57,768 nt of DNA from Anaerolineae bacterium (GTDB lineage Bacteria; Chloroflexota; Anaerolineae; UBA3071). A program made the translations under genes and the position numbers. Positions within the stretch are counted from its first letter, which is position 1. Each line of letters starts with the position of its first letter. Where the stretch lies: contig JARYMM010000021.1 in assembly GCA_029907105.1 (NCBI GenBank), positions 1 to 57,768 on the forward strand. Reading direction: 5' to 3'. The notes under the pieces were generated by a model. The model made no database searches. It was not told the DNA's origin and worked only from the letters and a program-made list of their open reading frames with translations. This document shows positions 1 to 7,104 of the stretch, piece by piece.

Positions 1-35
1 AGATTCTTCGCTCCCTGCGGTCGCTCAGAATGACA
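1..35. repeat. Half of a dispersed palindromic repeat (MITE-like), cut by the window start
   Basis: The first bases contain an arm ending in GCTCAGAATGAC. It matches, in inverse orientation, the left arm of the repeat at 54863-54958 (GTCATTCTGAGCGAAG). Only one arm is in the window, so the complete element cannot be seen. It lies upstream of the gene starting at 102. Confidence 0.55.
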
Positions 36-101
36 GTAAGCAGCGAACCATCGTTGTAGAACTAAAGTGTCCCCCGACAAGGCAAGAGGAGGCGTTCACA
101 G

Positions 102-1130
102 ATGAGGGCGAAGGAAACGTGGCTGGAACAGGTACGGGGTGCCCCTGTTCCCTGGCTGCTGGAGCCGGAGAACCCCTCGGTTCGTTATCGCACGCTGGTG
201 GAGTTGCTCGATTGTCCGCCCGACGACGCCGAAGCGCTGGCCGCCCAACGGGCCATCCTGACCATGCGCCCCGTGCAGCGCATCCTCGACGCCCAATGGC
301 CGGCCGGCTATTGGATGCACCCGGACGTGGGCTACAGCCCCAAGCACAAAGCCACCGTCTGGCAGATCATCTTCCTGGCCCAACTGAGGCTGCCTCGCTG
401 CCAGCCGGTGGAGCGGGCCGTCGAGGCTGTGCTGGCCCACAGCCGGCTGAGCGGGGGCACCGTCCCCGGCACAGGCGTCCCGGAAGCCCGTTTCTCGGCG
501 GCCAAAGATGCTTCAGGGGCCTTCCTGTGCCTGAACGGCAACCTGCTGCGGGCGCTGAGTTGGTTTGGCTATGGCGATGACCCCCGCGTGCAGGCCACGC
601 GGGCGGCGATGGTCGCCCAGATGCATAGGGATGAGTTCCGCTGCCGCAGCAACGGTCGCACGCCGTCTGGCCGCCGCCCGACGCGCATGGCCGATGGCCT
701 GCCCTGCGCCTGGGGAACGATCAAGGCCCTGGGGGCGCTGCTCACCGTGCCGCCGGAGCGCCGCCTGCCGGCGGAGCAGGTGGCTATCGAGAAGGGCGTC
801 CACTTCCTGCTCAGCCATGACCTGACGCAGGCCGACTACCCCACCGCAGGCCAGGTGAGCCCGCTCTGGTTCCGCTTCGGCTTCCCCCTTGGCTACAGCT
901 CGGACCTGCTGGAATTGCTGGAGGTTCTGCTGACGGCGGGTGCGCCCGCCGACCGCCTGCAAGCGGCACTGGAACTGGTGCTCAGCAAGCAGGATGGGCA
1001 GGGCCGCTGGGCGCTGGAGCACACGCCACACAACATGTGGGCATCCTTCGGCCGCCTGGGGCAGCCCAACAAGTGGGTGACGCTGCGCGCTTTGCGTGTG
1101 CTGAAGAAGGTGGAGGGACAAAGCGAATGA
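102..1130 (+). CDS. Conserved hypothetical protein, alpha/alpha-toroid (prenyltransferase/terpene cyclase-like) fold
   Basis: A 342-aa soluble protein without signal peptide or membrane segment. The ATG at 102 follows an AGAGGAGG ribosome site at 85-92. It has repeated helical units with Gly/Trp-containing turns such as [16 protein letters not shown] and QDGQGRW, which resemble the repeats of squalene-cyclase and prenyltransferase barrels. Similar proteins have, from memory, sometimes been labelled nitrogen fixation protein NifH without having nitrogenase motifs; no P-loop is visible here. The substrate is unknown. Its stop overlaps the ATG of a NUDIX fragment (ATGA at 1127-1130), so the two were probably once co-transcribed. 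Confidence 0.6.
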   Translation: MRAKETWLEQVRGAPVPWLLEPENPSVRYRTLVELLDCPPDDAEALAAQRAILTMRPVQRILDAQWPAGYWMHPDVGYSPKHKATVWQIIFLAQLRLPRCQPVERAVEAVLAHSRLSGGTVPGTGVPEARFSAAKDASGAFLCLNGNLLRALSWFGYGDDPRVQATRAAMVAQMHRDEFRCRSNGRTPSGRRPTRMADGLPCAWGTIKALGALLTVPPERRLPAEQVAIEKGVHFLLSHDLTQADYPTAGQVSPLWFRFGFPLGYSSDLLELLEVLLTAGAPADRLQAALELVLSKQDGQGRWALEHTPHNMWASFGRLGQPNKWVTLRALRVLKKVEGQSE

Positions 1131-1204
1131 AGCGAGAATATCCCGACCGCCCGCTGGTGGGCGTGGGCGGCGTCGCGGTACGGGACGATGGTTGCGTGCT
1201 CCTT
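1127..1204 (+). pseudogene. N-terminal remnant of a NUDIX hydrolase
   Basis: The ATG at 1127 overlaps the stop of the preceding gene. The reading begins [20 protein letters not shown] and continues DGCVLLV, the usual opening strand pair of ADP-ribose-type NUDIX hydrolases. Similarity stops after about 25 residues, where the DNA passes into the low-complexity repeat at 1199-1245 and then the antisense of fni. The NUDIX box (GX5EX7REUXEEXGU) is absent, so the gene is a broken stub. Confidence 0.55.
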
Positions 1205-1245
1205 GTCTACTTGTTTCCCTGTCTGCTTGTTTCCTTGCCCACTAA
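1199..1245. repeat. Degenerate short tandem array (CTTGTTTCC-type units)
   Basis: Units resembling CTTGTCTA, CTTGTTTCC and CTGTCTG are repeated here. The array truncates the NUDIX fragment on the plus strand. On the minus strand it supplies the last dozen residues of fni ([12 protein letters not shown]). It belongs to the family of 7-8 bp arrays spread over this window. Confidence 0.6.
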
Positions 1246-2250
1246 CCGTCCCGGCTCGCGCAAGGCGGCTATGTTCCCCGCGCCGGTGCAGAACATGGCC
1301 ACCCGCAATTCGGCGGCGAGCTGGTCAATCAGCTCGATGACTGCCTCGCTGCTCTGCGCTGCTGCCTTCAGGAAAGGCGTGGCCATGCCCGCAGCGCTGG
1401 CACCCAGGGCCAGCGTCTTGGCCACGTCAATGCCGCTGCGGATGCCGCCGGAGGCGATGATCGGCACCTGCGGCGCGCCGCGGCGGGCGGCCAGCAGCGC
1501 TTCGGCCGTGGGGATGCCCCAATCGCTGAAAGCGGCCGCCAGTTGCTGCAAGGTGGCGTTCGCCCCGCGGTAGCGTTCCACCTCGCTCCAGGAGGTGCCG
1601 CCGGCGCCGGCCACGTCAATGGCCGCCACGCCGGCCGCGGCCAACTGCCGGGCCACCTCCTCGCCGATGCCCCATCCCACCTCCTTGACCACCACGGGCA
1701 CCTCCAGCGTCCGGCAGACCGTCTCGATCTTGCCCAGCAGCCCGGCCCAGTTCTGATTGCCTTCCGCCTGCAGTGCCTCCTGCAACGGGTTCAGATGCAG
1801 GATGAGGGCGTCGGCGGCGACCATCTCCACAGCGCGGCGGCAGTGTTCGACCGTGTAGCCGGTGTTGAGCTGCACAGCGCCCAGGTTGGCCAGCAGCAAG
1901 ATGTCGGGGGCCACCTCTCGCACCTGGAAGGTGCGGGCCAGGGTCGCATCCTCCAGTGCCGCCCGCTGTGAACCCAGGCCAAGGGCCACCCCGCGGGCCT
2001 GGGCGGCCTGGGCCAGGCGACGGTTGATGGCTTCCGCCTCCGGCGTGCCCCCGGTCATGGAGGAAATGAGCAAGGGCAGTTGCAGGGGCTTGCCCAGAAG
2101 CCGCGTGGACAGCTCAACCGCGGCCAGGTCCAGCTCTGGCAGGGCGCGATGAACGAAGCGGTACCGCTCCAGGCCCGTGCTCAGGCGCGGGAAGCGGACA
2201 TCTTCCTGCAGACTGATGCGCAGGTGATCCGCCTTGCGTTGCTCGTGCAT
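1207..2250 (-). CDS. fni: Type 2 isopentenyl-diphosphate delta-isomerase
   Basis: This 347-aa protein interconverts isopentenyl and dimethylallyl diphosphate; the family uses FMN and reduced NAD(P)H and is cytosolic. Family hallmarks are [60 protein letters not shown] and [20 protein letters not shown] (FMN and phosphate binding). The ATG at 2250 follows a GGGAGA site. A good promoter lies at 2327-2355, divergent from the acyl-carrier-like gene. The final residues [12 protein letters not shown] are encoded by the short repeat at 1199-1245 and are probably not ancestral. Confidence 0.93.
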   Translation of the reverse strand: MHEQRKADHLRISLQEDVRFPRLSTGLERYRFVHRALPELDLAAVELSTRLLGKPLQLPLLISSMTGGTPEAEAINRRLAQAAQARGVALGLGSQRAALEDATLARTFQVREVAPDILLLANLGAVQLNTGYTVEHCRRAVEMVAADALILHLNPLQEALQAEGNQNWAGLLGKIETVCRTLEVPVVVKEVGWGIGEEVARQLAAAGVAAIDVAGAGGTSWSEVERYRGANATLQQLAAAFSDWGIPTAEALLAARRGAPQVPIIASGGIRSGIDVAKTLALGASAAGMATPFLKAAAQSSEAVIELIDQLAAELRVAMFCTGAGNIAALREPGRLVGKETSRQGNK

Positions 2251-2326
2251 GGTTATCTCCCGTAACTTTCAGCGCTCGTCGGTGTTGCTACCGTTGAGGT
2301 AGGTATCTCTGGCCTCTACACTCTCC

Positions 2327-2355
2327 ATCTTACCAGTTCTGGGATGCGCTGTCAA
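2327..2355 (-). promoter_or_regulatory. Sigma-70-type promoter of fni
   Basis: Read on the minus strand: TTGACA (2355-2350), 17-bp spacer, TAAGAT (2332-2327). The start codon is at 2250, giving a leader of about 70 nt. Confidence 0.65.
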
Positions 2356-2363
2356 GTCCAGAG

Positions 2364-2391
2364 TTGACAGACCGGCTCAATCTGCTACAAT
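2364..2391 (+). promoter_or_regulatory. Sigma-70-type promoter of the acyl-carrier-like gene
   Basis: TTGACA at 2364-2369, 16-bp spacer, TACAAT at 2386-2391, with an AAAGGAGG ribosome site at 2427-2433 and ATG at 2440. It is divergent from and adjacent to the fni promoter. Confidence 0.65.
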
Positions 2392-2439
2392 ATCGCCGTG
2401 CCATCTGCGCTTCAATACGTGACAACAAAGGAGGTCATC

Positions 2440-2886
2440 ATGGACATTTTTCAGAAAGTCGTGGACGCCATCGTAGAGGAGATGGAATTGCCGGAGGATG
2501 GGGTCAGCATCCTGCGCAAGGCGGCGGAGAAGCCTGAGGAGTTCGGCTACCTGGCCGAGGGATTAGGCGTATCGCCGAATGCCGTGCTTGCCGCCCTGAA
2601 GAGCAAGGCTGGGGCAGCGCTCACCGTGGAGGATTTCGCGGCGCAACTGGGGGTGGACCCGCAGGCGGTGAGCAGGCTCCTCTGGACCAACGCCCGCTTC
2701 CGTGAGGACATGGAGGCCGATTCGCTGGACCTGGTGGGGCTGATCATGGCCCTCGAATCCCTCTCCGAGAAGGAGTTCGGCCTGCAATTGGAGATCCCCG
2801 ACGAGGACGCCCAGCAGATTTCCACCGTTGGCCAGGCTGTGGCCTACCTGCAGCGCACACTGGCCGAGGCGGGGATAGAGGTGTGA
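2440..2886 (+). CDS. Acyl-carrier-protein-like protein with an inserted helical segment
   Basis: A 148-aa acidic protein. Residues 1-20 ([20 protein letters not shown]) match helix I of acyl carrier proteins. Residues 84-148 match the rest of the fold, with [40 protein letters not shown] and the phosphopantetheine-accepting Ser95 in ADSLDL. Between them lie about 60 extra residues with two helix-turn-helix-like stretches ([40 protein letters not shown]). Typical ACPs are near 80 aa and lack this. A second short insertion (SLSEK) follows MALE. The ATG at 2440 is chosen over 2398 because of the AAAGGAGG site. It is monocistronic, with no fatty acid or polyketide genes nearby. A role as a specialised carrier is inferred. 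Confidence 0.7.
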   Translation: MDIFQKVVDAIVEEMELPEDGVSILRKAAEKPEEFGYLAEGLGVSPNAVLAALKSKAGAALTVEDFAAQLGVDPQAVSRLLWTNARFREDMEADSLDLVGLIMALESLSEKEFGLQLEIPDEDAQQISTVGQAVAYLQRTLAEAGIEV

Positions 2887-2976
2887 TCGCTGCGCCGTAT
2901 ACCCTCTCAGCCAACCGCAAGCCCGGACTGAAAAGTCCGGGCTCGGTCGTTAGTGGGATAATTGCGAGGCAAGAAT

Positions 2977-3825
2977 ATGGCCGAGGTGGATAAAGAGCTG
3001 ATCCGTGCGCGGATGGCTGAGTTGCTGCAACATATCGGCGAGCCGCAGGCGTTCGATGCCGGGCTGCACGACCTGTTGCGCATCCTGGGCAGCGAGGAGA
3101 ACGTGGCCGGCGCGGTGCGCTTCATCCCCGGCCTGGGCGAAAGCTTTGGCGTGCCCGTGCCCGCCCTGGGCCTCATCGCCGGCGAGCTGGCCAGATGGGG
3201 CCAGCGGCACGCAGAGGAGGCCTTCGCCCTGGTCGAGCGGCTGTGGCACAACGGCTCCCGCGACGAGCGGGTCATCGCCGCCAAGGCGCTGGAACGGCTG
3301 GGCCGGCGACAGCCGGAGAAGACGCTGGAGCTGGCCGCCTCCTTTGTAGGCACCCTGCGCAACTGGGAGGAATGCGACCAACTGGCCTGCTTCGGCTTGC
3401 GGGAGGTGGTGCAGCGCCACCCCGAATGGGTGCTGCCCCGCTGCCGGGCCTGGGTGCAGGACGAGGAGCGCTGGACGCGCCGCTTCGCCGTGGCCGTCCT
3501 CACCAGCCTGCCCAAGGCTAAGGCCTATCGGCCCTCCGGCGAAGAGTTCGCCATCCTGGAGGCGGTGATGGCCGACGAGGCGCGGGAGGTGCAGGACGCC
3601 GTGGACTGGGCGTTGCGCGAGATCGGCAAGCGGCATCCGGCCGCTCTGGCCGACTATCTGCGCCGTCACGCCGGCAGCGCCAATCGCTCTACCCGCCGCA
3701 TCGTCAAGCGGGCGATGAAGGTGCTGCCCGAGGAGGAGCAGGCCGCGCTGCAGGCGCTGTTGGCCTACTGCCACACGCCGGCGATGGGCTCGCCGCAAAA
3801 CTCACAGGCATTGTCCACGATGTGA
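2977..3825 (+). CDS. AlkD-type DNA alkylation repair protein (HEAT-like repeats)
   Basis: A 282-aa all-helical protein of the DNA alkylation repair family, which excises alkylated bases using a HEAT-like superhelix. Supporting segments are WEECDQLACFGLREVV (equivalent to the family NWxxCD motif), ERWTRRFAVAVLTSL and VQDAVDWALREIGKRHP. The ATG at 2977 (MAEVDKE) is preferred to a TTG at 2962. The last 61 bp overlap the 3' end of the convergent radical SAM gene, and the C-terminal tail (roughly the last 20 residues) lies in that overlap and looks unrelated to the repeats. Glycosylase activity has not been tested, so a more general HEAT-repeat role is possible. Confidence 0.75.
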   Translation: MAEVDKELIRARMAELLQHIGEPQAFDAGLHDLLRILGSEENVAGAVRFIPGLGESFGVPVPALGLIAGELARWGQRHAEEAFALVERLWHNGSRDERVIAAKALERLGRRQPEKTLELAASFVGTLRNWEECDQLACFGLREVVQRHPEWVLPRCRAWVQDEERWTRRFAVAVLTSLPKAKAYRPSGEEFAILEAVMADEAREVQDAVDWALREIGKRHPAALADYLRRHAGSANRSTRRIVKRAMKVLPEEEQAALQALLAYCHTPAMGSPQNSQALSTM

Positions 3826-5012
3826 TACTCCTGCACGGCAAAGCCCAGCCGTCCGATGACGATTTCACCACAGCGCGGGCAATAGGTGTGGTTGCCCGGG
3901 TGGCCGGGCACGTTGCCGATGTAGGCGTATTTCACGCCGGCCTCCAGCGCCGCCTGGCGCGCCCGCTCCAGGCTCTCCACCGGCGTGGGCGGCAGGTGGG
4001 TCAGCTTGTACTGGGGATAGAAGCGGGAGAAGTGCAGCGGCACGTCCGGCCCCACTTCCCGCACCACCCAGCGGCAGAGCGCCCGCAACTCCTCCTCGTC
4101 ATCGTTCAGCGTGGGCACCACCAGGTTGACGATTTCCAGGTGTATGCCCGAGGCGCGGATGGTCGTGATGGTGTCCAGCACCGGCTGCAATGTGGCGTCG
4201 CACACCCGCTGGTAGAAGCCCGGATTGTACCCCTTGAGGTCTATTTTGATGGCATCCACCGCCTGGCAGAGCTGCCGCAGCGGCTGGTGGTTGATGTAGC
4301 CGGCGGAGATGACCACGTTGCGCAGGCCCTGCTGCCGCGCCAGCCGCGCCGTGTCCAGCATGTACTCGTAGAAGATGGTCGGCTCGGAGTAGGTGTAGGC
4401 GATGGAGCGGCTGCCGTAGCGCAGGGCGTAGCTCACCACCGCCTGCGGCGGCAGGTCCACATTGTCCGTCTCCTCCGGCGGGAATTGGGAGATCTGCCAG
4501 TTCTGGCAGTAGAGGCAGTGCAGGTTGCAGCCGGCGGTGGCTATGGAAAAGGCGGCACTGCCGGGGAGGAAGTGGTAGAAGGGCTTCTTCTCGATGGGGT
4601 CCACGTTGACCGAGCAGGCGTTGCCGTAGACCATGGTGTAGAGCTTGCCGCCGCGGTTCTCGCGCACGCGGCAGTTGCCCCGCTCCCCTTCGGAGATGAC
4701 GCATCCTTTGGGACACAACTGGCACTTGACGTAATTCCGGCCATGCCGGGTGTGACAAAAGGCCACCCGCGAGGGTTCCAGTTCGTGGCAGGTACGGCAG
4801 TTAAGGCCGGCGTCGTCGAAGCTGGTGTAGAACAGGGCCTCGCGGGCATGGGGCGAGTTGGGCGGCTCCAACCCGGCAGGGCTGTCGGCCGCGGCTTCCT
4901 GCAGCCCGGCGCAGCTCAGATCGCCCAGCAGCACGCCGGAGCACAATGCCCCCAGCCCCGCTGCCCCCAATCCTCTCAGAAATTCCCGTCGCGAAATCTC
5001 CTTTCCTGGCAT
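3765..5012 (-). CDS. Tat-exported radical SAM protein of the PflA/AmmeMemoRadiSam type
   Basis: A 415-aa protein with an N-terminal twin-arginine signal (SRREFLRGLGAAG), unusual for a radical SAM enzyme. The [4Fe-4S]/SAM motif CxxxCxxC is present as CNLHCLYC. Further Cys groups occur at the N terminus (CRTCHE, CQLCPKGC) and C terminus (CPRCGE, CEFCGE). The family resembles pyruvate formate-lyase activases and the radical SAM member of the AmmeMemoRadiSam system, but the AmmA and Memo partners are not in this window. The GTG at 5024 overlaps the AGGAGG itself, so the ATG at 5012 is chosen. The 3' end overlaps the AlkD-like gene by 61 bp. Substrate unknown. Confidence 0.8.
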   Translation of the reverse strand: MPGKEISRREFLRGLGAAGLGALCSGVLLGDLSCAGLQEAAADSPAGLEPPNSPHAREALFYTSFDDAGLNCRTCHELEPSRVAFCHTRHGRNYVKCQLCPKGCVISEGERGNCRVRENRGGKLYTMVYGNACSVNVDPIEKKPFYHFLPGSAAFSIATAGCNLHCLYCQNWQISQFPPEETDNVDLPPQAVVSYALRYGSRSIAYTYSEPTIFYEYMLDTARLARQQGLRNVVISAGYINHQPLRQLCQAVDAIKIDLKGYNPGFYQRVCDATLQPVLDTITTIRASGIHLEIVNLVVPTLNDDEEELRALCRWVVREVGPDVPLHFSRFYPQYKLTHLPPTPVESLERARQAALEAGVKYAYIGNVPGHPGNHTYCPRCGEIVIGRLGFAVQEYHIVDNACEFCGEPIAGVWQ

Positions 5013-5061
5013 TGCATCTCTCACCTCCTGTCCTGCTACCCTGCGCCTCTGCTCCCCTGTC

Positions 5062-6774
5062 TCACTCCACGAACAGCGGCACGAACTCGAACTTCTCCAC
5101 GTCCACCAGCCCCTGGTCGGTCAACTTCAGCGCCGGGATGACCTCCAGGGCCAGGAAACTGAGGGTGATAAAGGGCTCTTCCAACGGCGAACCCAGGGCC
5201 CGCACGGCGTCGCGCGGCTCTTTCACCTGGGCGCACACCGTCTCCAGGGGTTTGTCCGACATCAGCCCGGCCACGGGCAGGGGCAGGCGGGCCAGGACGG
5301 CGTCACCCTCGGCGACGGCCAGGCCGCCGCGCATGTCGGCCACGGCCTGCGCCGCGGTCATCATGGACGTGTCATCCGCACCGACGACGATGAGGTTGTG
5401 ATGGTCGTGGGCTACGGTGCTGGCCATGGCCCCCCGTTTCAGCCCCATGCCCTGGACGAACCCACAACTCATGCGGCCGGAGGCCATGTGTCGTTCGATA
5501 ACGGCGATTTTCAGCAAATCGCGGCTGACATCCGACTCGGCACGGCCGTCTACCAGACGTGCCTCGGCCATGCGGTGCTCGGTGATCAGTTGGTCGGGCA
5601 CGATGCCGATCACGCGCGCTTTGTGCCCCTGGGCGGGGATGGCGAAGCTCACCGCTCGCCAGTCCACGTTCATCGAGCTGCGCAGAGTGCCGGGATGCGC
5701 CAGCCTGTCGCGGGCGATGACCATTTTGCCCTGGCGGGCGACCACCTGGCCGCCGCGCAGCACGAGCTGGATGCGCAGATCGTCGAAGCGGTCGAAGACC
5801 ACCAGGTCGGCACGGCGGCCCGGCTGGATAGCCCCACGGTCGTGGAGACGGAACCACTCCGCCGGGTTGAGGGTGGCCATGCGCATGGCGGTGATGGGAT
5901 CGAGCCCCTCGGCGATGGCCGTACGGATCATGGAGTCGATGTGGCCGCGTTCCAGAAGGTCAAGTGGGTGGCGGTCGTCGGTGCAGAAGCAGAAGCGGCG
6001 GCAGTTCTGGGGCGTGACCAGCGGCAGGAGGTCGCGCAGGTTGTGCGCATTGGTGGCCTCACGGATGAAGATGTACATGCCCAGGCGCAGCTTTTCCTGC
6101 GCCTCTTCCACGGTTGTGCACTCGTGATCGGAGCCGATGCCGGCGGCGACGTAGGCGCTGAGGTGATGGCCGCTGAGGGTGGGGGCGTGGCCGTCAAGGA
6201 CGTGGCCACGGAACATCTCCAGCTTCTCCACGACGGCCGGATCGCCCTGGACGACGCCGGGGTAGTTCATCATCTCTGCCAGGCCCAGGACGTAGGGGTC
6301 ATTCATCAGGGGGATGACGTCTCTGGCTTCCAGGCGGGCGCCGGCAGTGGCCATAGGGGTAGCCGGCACGCAGGAAGGCACCATGACGAACATGCTCAGG
6401 CGGCCGTACTTGGCCTGGTCGAACATGTAGCGGATGCCGTCGAGGCCGTGCACATTGGCGATTTCGTGAGGGTCTACGATGACGGAGGTGGTGCCGTGGG
6501 GCAGCACGGCGCGGGCGAACTCGCGCACGCCGAGCATGGAGCTCTCGATGTGCACGTGGGCGTCAATGAAGCCGGGGGCCAGGTAAGCGCCGGCCAGGTC
6601 AATTTCCGCCTTGCCCTCGTAGCCCGGCCCCACCCCCACGATGCGCGAGTGGGTGATGGCCACATCGCTTTCGTACACCTCGGCGGAGAAGACATTGACC
6701 ACCCTGGCGTGGCGCAGCACCAGGTCCGCAGGTTTGTCGCCGCGGGCAACAGAGACGATTTCGGCAACTTTCAT
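5062..6774 (-). CDS. ade: Adenine deaminase
   Basis: A 570-aa amidohydrolase converting adenine to hypoxanthine and ammonia, the entry of adenine into purine catabolism. The metal-binding HVHIESSM follows PGFIDA. Ade-specific segments include GTTSVIVDPHEIANVHG, GHHLSAYVAAGIGSDHE, FCTDDRHPLDLL and, in the C-terminal domain, STVAHDHHNLIVVG. Length is typical. The ATG at 6774 has an AAAGGAGGG site at 6789-6781. It is transcribed divergently from the BMP transporter operon and has its own promoter. Context (importers, xanthine dehydrogenase, SsnA, YgfK) supports a catabolic rather than salvage role, which is inference. Confidence 0.92.
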   Translation of the reverse strand: MKVAEIVSVARGDKPADLVLRHARVVNVFSAEVYESDVAITHSRIVGVGPGYEGKAEIDLAGAYLAPGFIDAHVHIESSMLGVREFARAVLPHGTTSVIVDPHEIANVHGLDGIRYMFDQAKYGRLSMFVMVPSCVPATPMATAGARLEARDVIPLMNDPYVLGLAEMMNYPGVVQGDPAVVEKLEMFRGHVLDGHAPTLSGHHLSAYVAAGIGSDHECTTVEEAQEKLRLGMYIFIREATNAHNLRDLLPLVTPQNCRRFCFCTDDRHPLDLLERGHIDSMIRTAIAEGLDPITAMRMATLNPAEWFRLHDRGAIQPGRRADLVVFDRFDDLRIQLVLRGGQVVARQGKMVIARDRLAHPGTLRSSMNVDWRAVSFAIPAQGHKARVIGIVPDQLITEHRMAEARLVDGRAESDVSRDLLKIAVIERHMASGRMSCGFVQGMGLKRGAMASTVAHDHHNLIVVGADDTSMMTAAQAVADMRGGLAVAEGDAVLARLPLPVAGLMSDKPLETVCAQVKEPRDAVRALGSPLEEPFITLSFLALEVIPALKLTDQGLVDVEKFEFVPLFVE

Positions 6775-6794
6775 GGCTGGCCCTCCTTTGCTAT

Positions 6795-6822
6795 ATTTTA
6801 CCACACTCTGGCTCGCTGTCAA
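6795..6822 (-). promoter_or_regulatory. Promoter of ade
   Basis: Minus strand TTGACA (6822-6817), 16-bp spacer, TAAAAT (6800-6795). The transcript would begin almost at the ribosome site, leaving a leader of only about 13 nt. Confidence 0.6.
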
Positions 6823-6842
6823 CACAATGGGGCGGGTTGAGC

Positions 6843-6871
6843 TTGCCAAGTTCGCCCTTTTAGTGTATAGT
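6843..6871 (+). promoter_or_regulatory. Promoter of the first BMP importer operon
   Basis: TTGCCA at 6843-6848, 17-bp spacer, TATAGT at 6866-6871. It is divergent from the ade promoter about 20 bp away. The leader to the ATG at 7105 is about 225 nt. I see no riboswitch that I recognise in it. Confidence 0.5.
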
Positions 6872-6942
6872 TAAACACGCAGGGCCGGACGCCGTTTACG
6901 GACGGGCAGCGATAGCCCTCAGTATTCTCTGCAAGGGAGGTG

Positions 6943-7026
6943 ATGACAGGGATTGCGGCTTCCCTGGCCGCTGGTTGCCGGTTTGAGGTTCAAAGATTCC
7001 AGGTTCTATGGCGACTTCGACCTTGA
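6943..7026 (+). CDS. Possible 27-codon leader peptide
   Basis: An ATG at 6943 behind a strong AAGGGAGG site opens 27 codons to a TGA at 7024, between the promoter at 6843 and the binding-protein gene at 7105. The peptide has no clear regulatory codon run, and part of its coding DNA resembles the GGTTCCAGG-type repeats seen elsewhere. It may be chance. Confidence 0.25.
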   Translation: MTGIAASLAAGCRFEVQRFQVLWRLRP

Positions 7027-7104
7027 ATCCCTCGCCGGTTGTTCGAACCGTCTCGTTGTCCCCATCAACTTGTGCTTCTTGAGAGAATTCGAGGAGGAAG
7101 AGAA

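Noticed and set aside
4858..6840. Long plus-strand open frame of 660 codons opposite ade
   Set aside because: It is the antisense of adenine deaminase, is rich in His/Gln/Val from GC skew, and shows no recognisable motif.
7036..7056. tRNA T-arm-like GTTCGAACC
   Set aside because: No acceptor, D or anticodon arms can be folded around it.
6872..7104. Purine riboswitch in the importer leader
   Set aside because: I could not find the conserved core of guanine, adenine, xanthine or PRPP riboswitches; a covariance-model search would decide.
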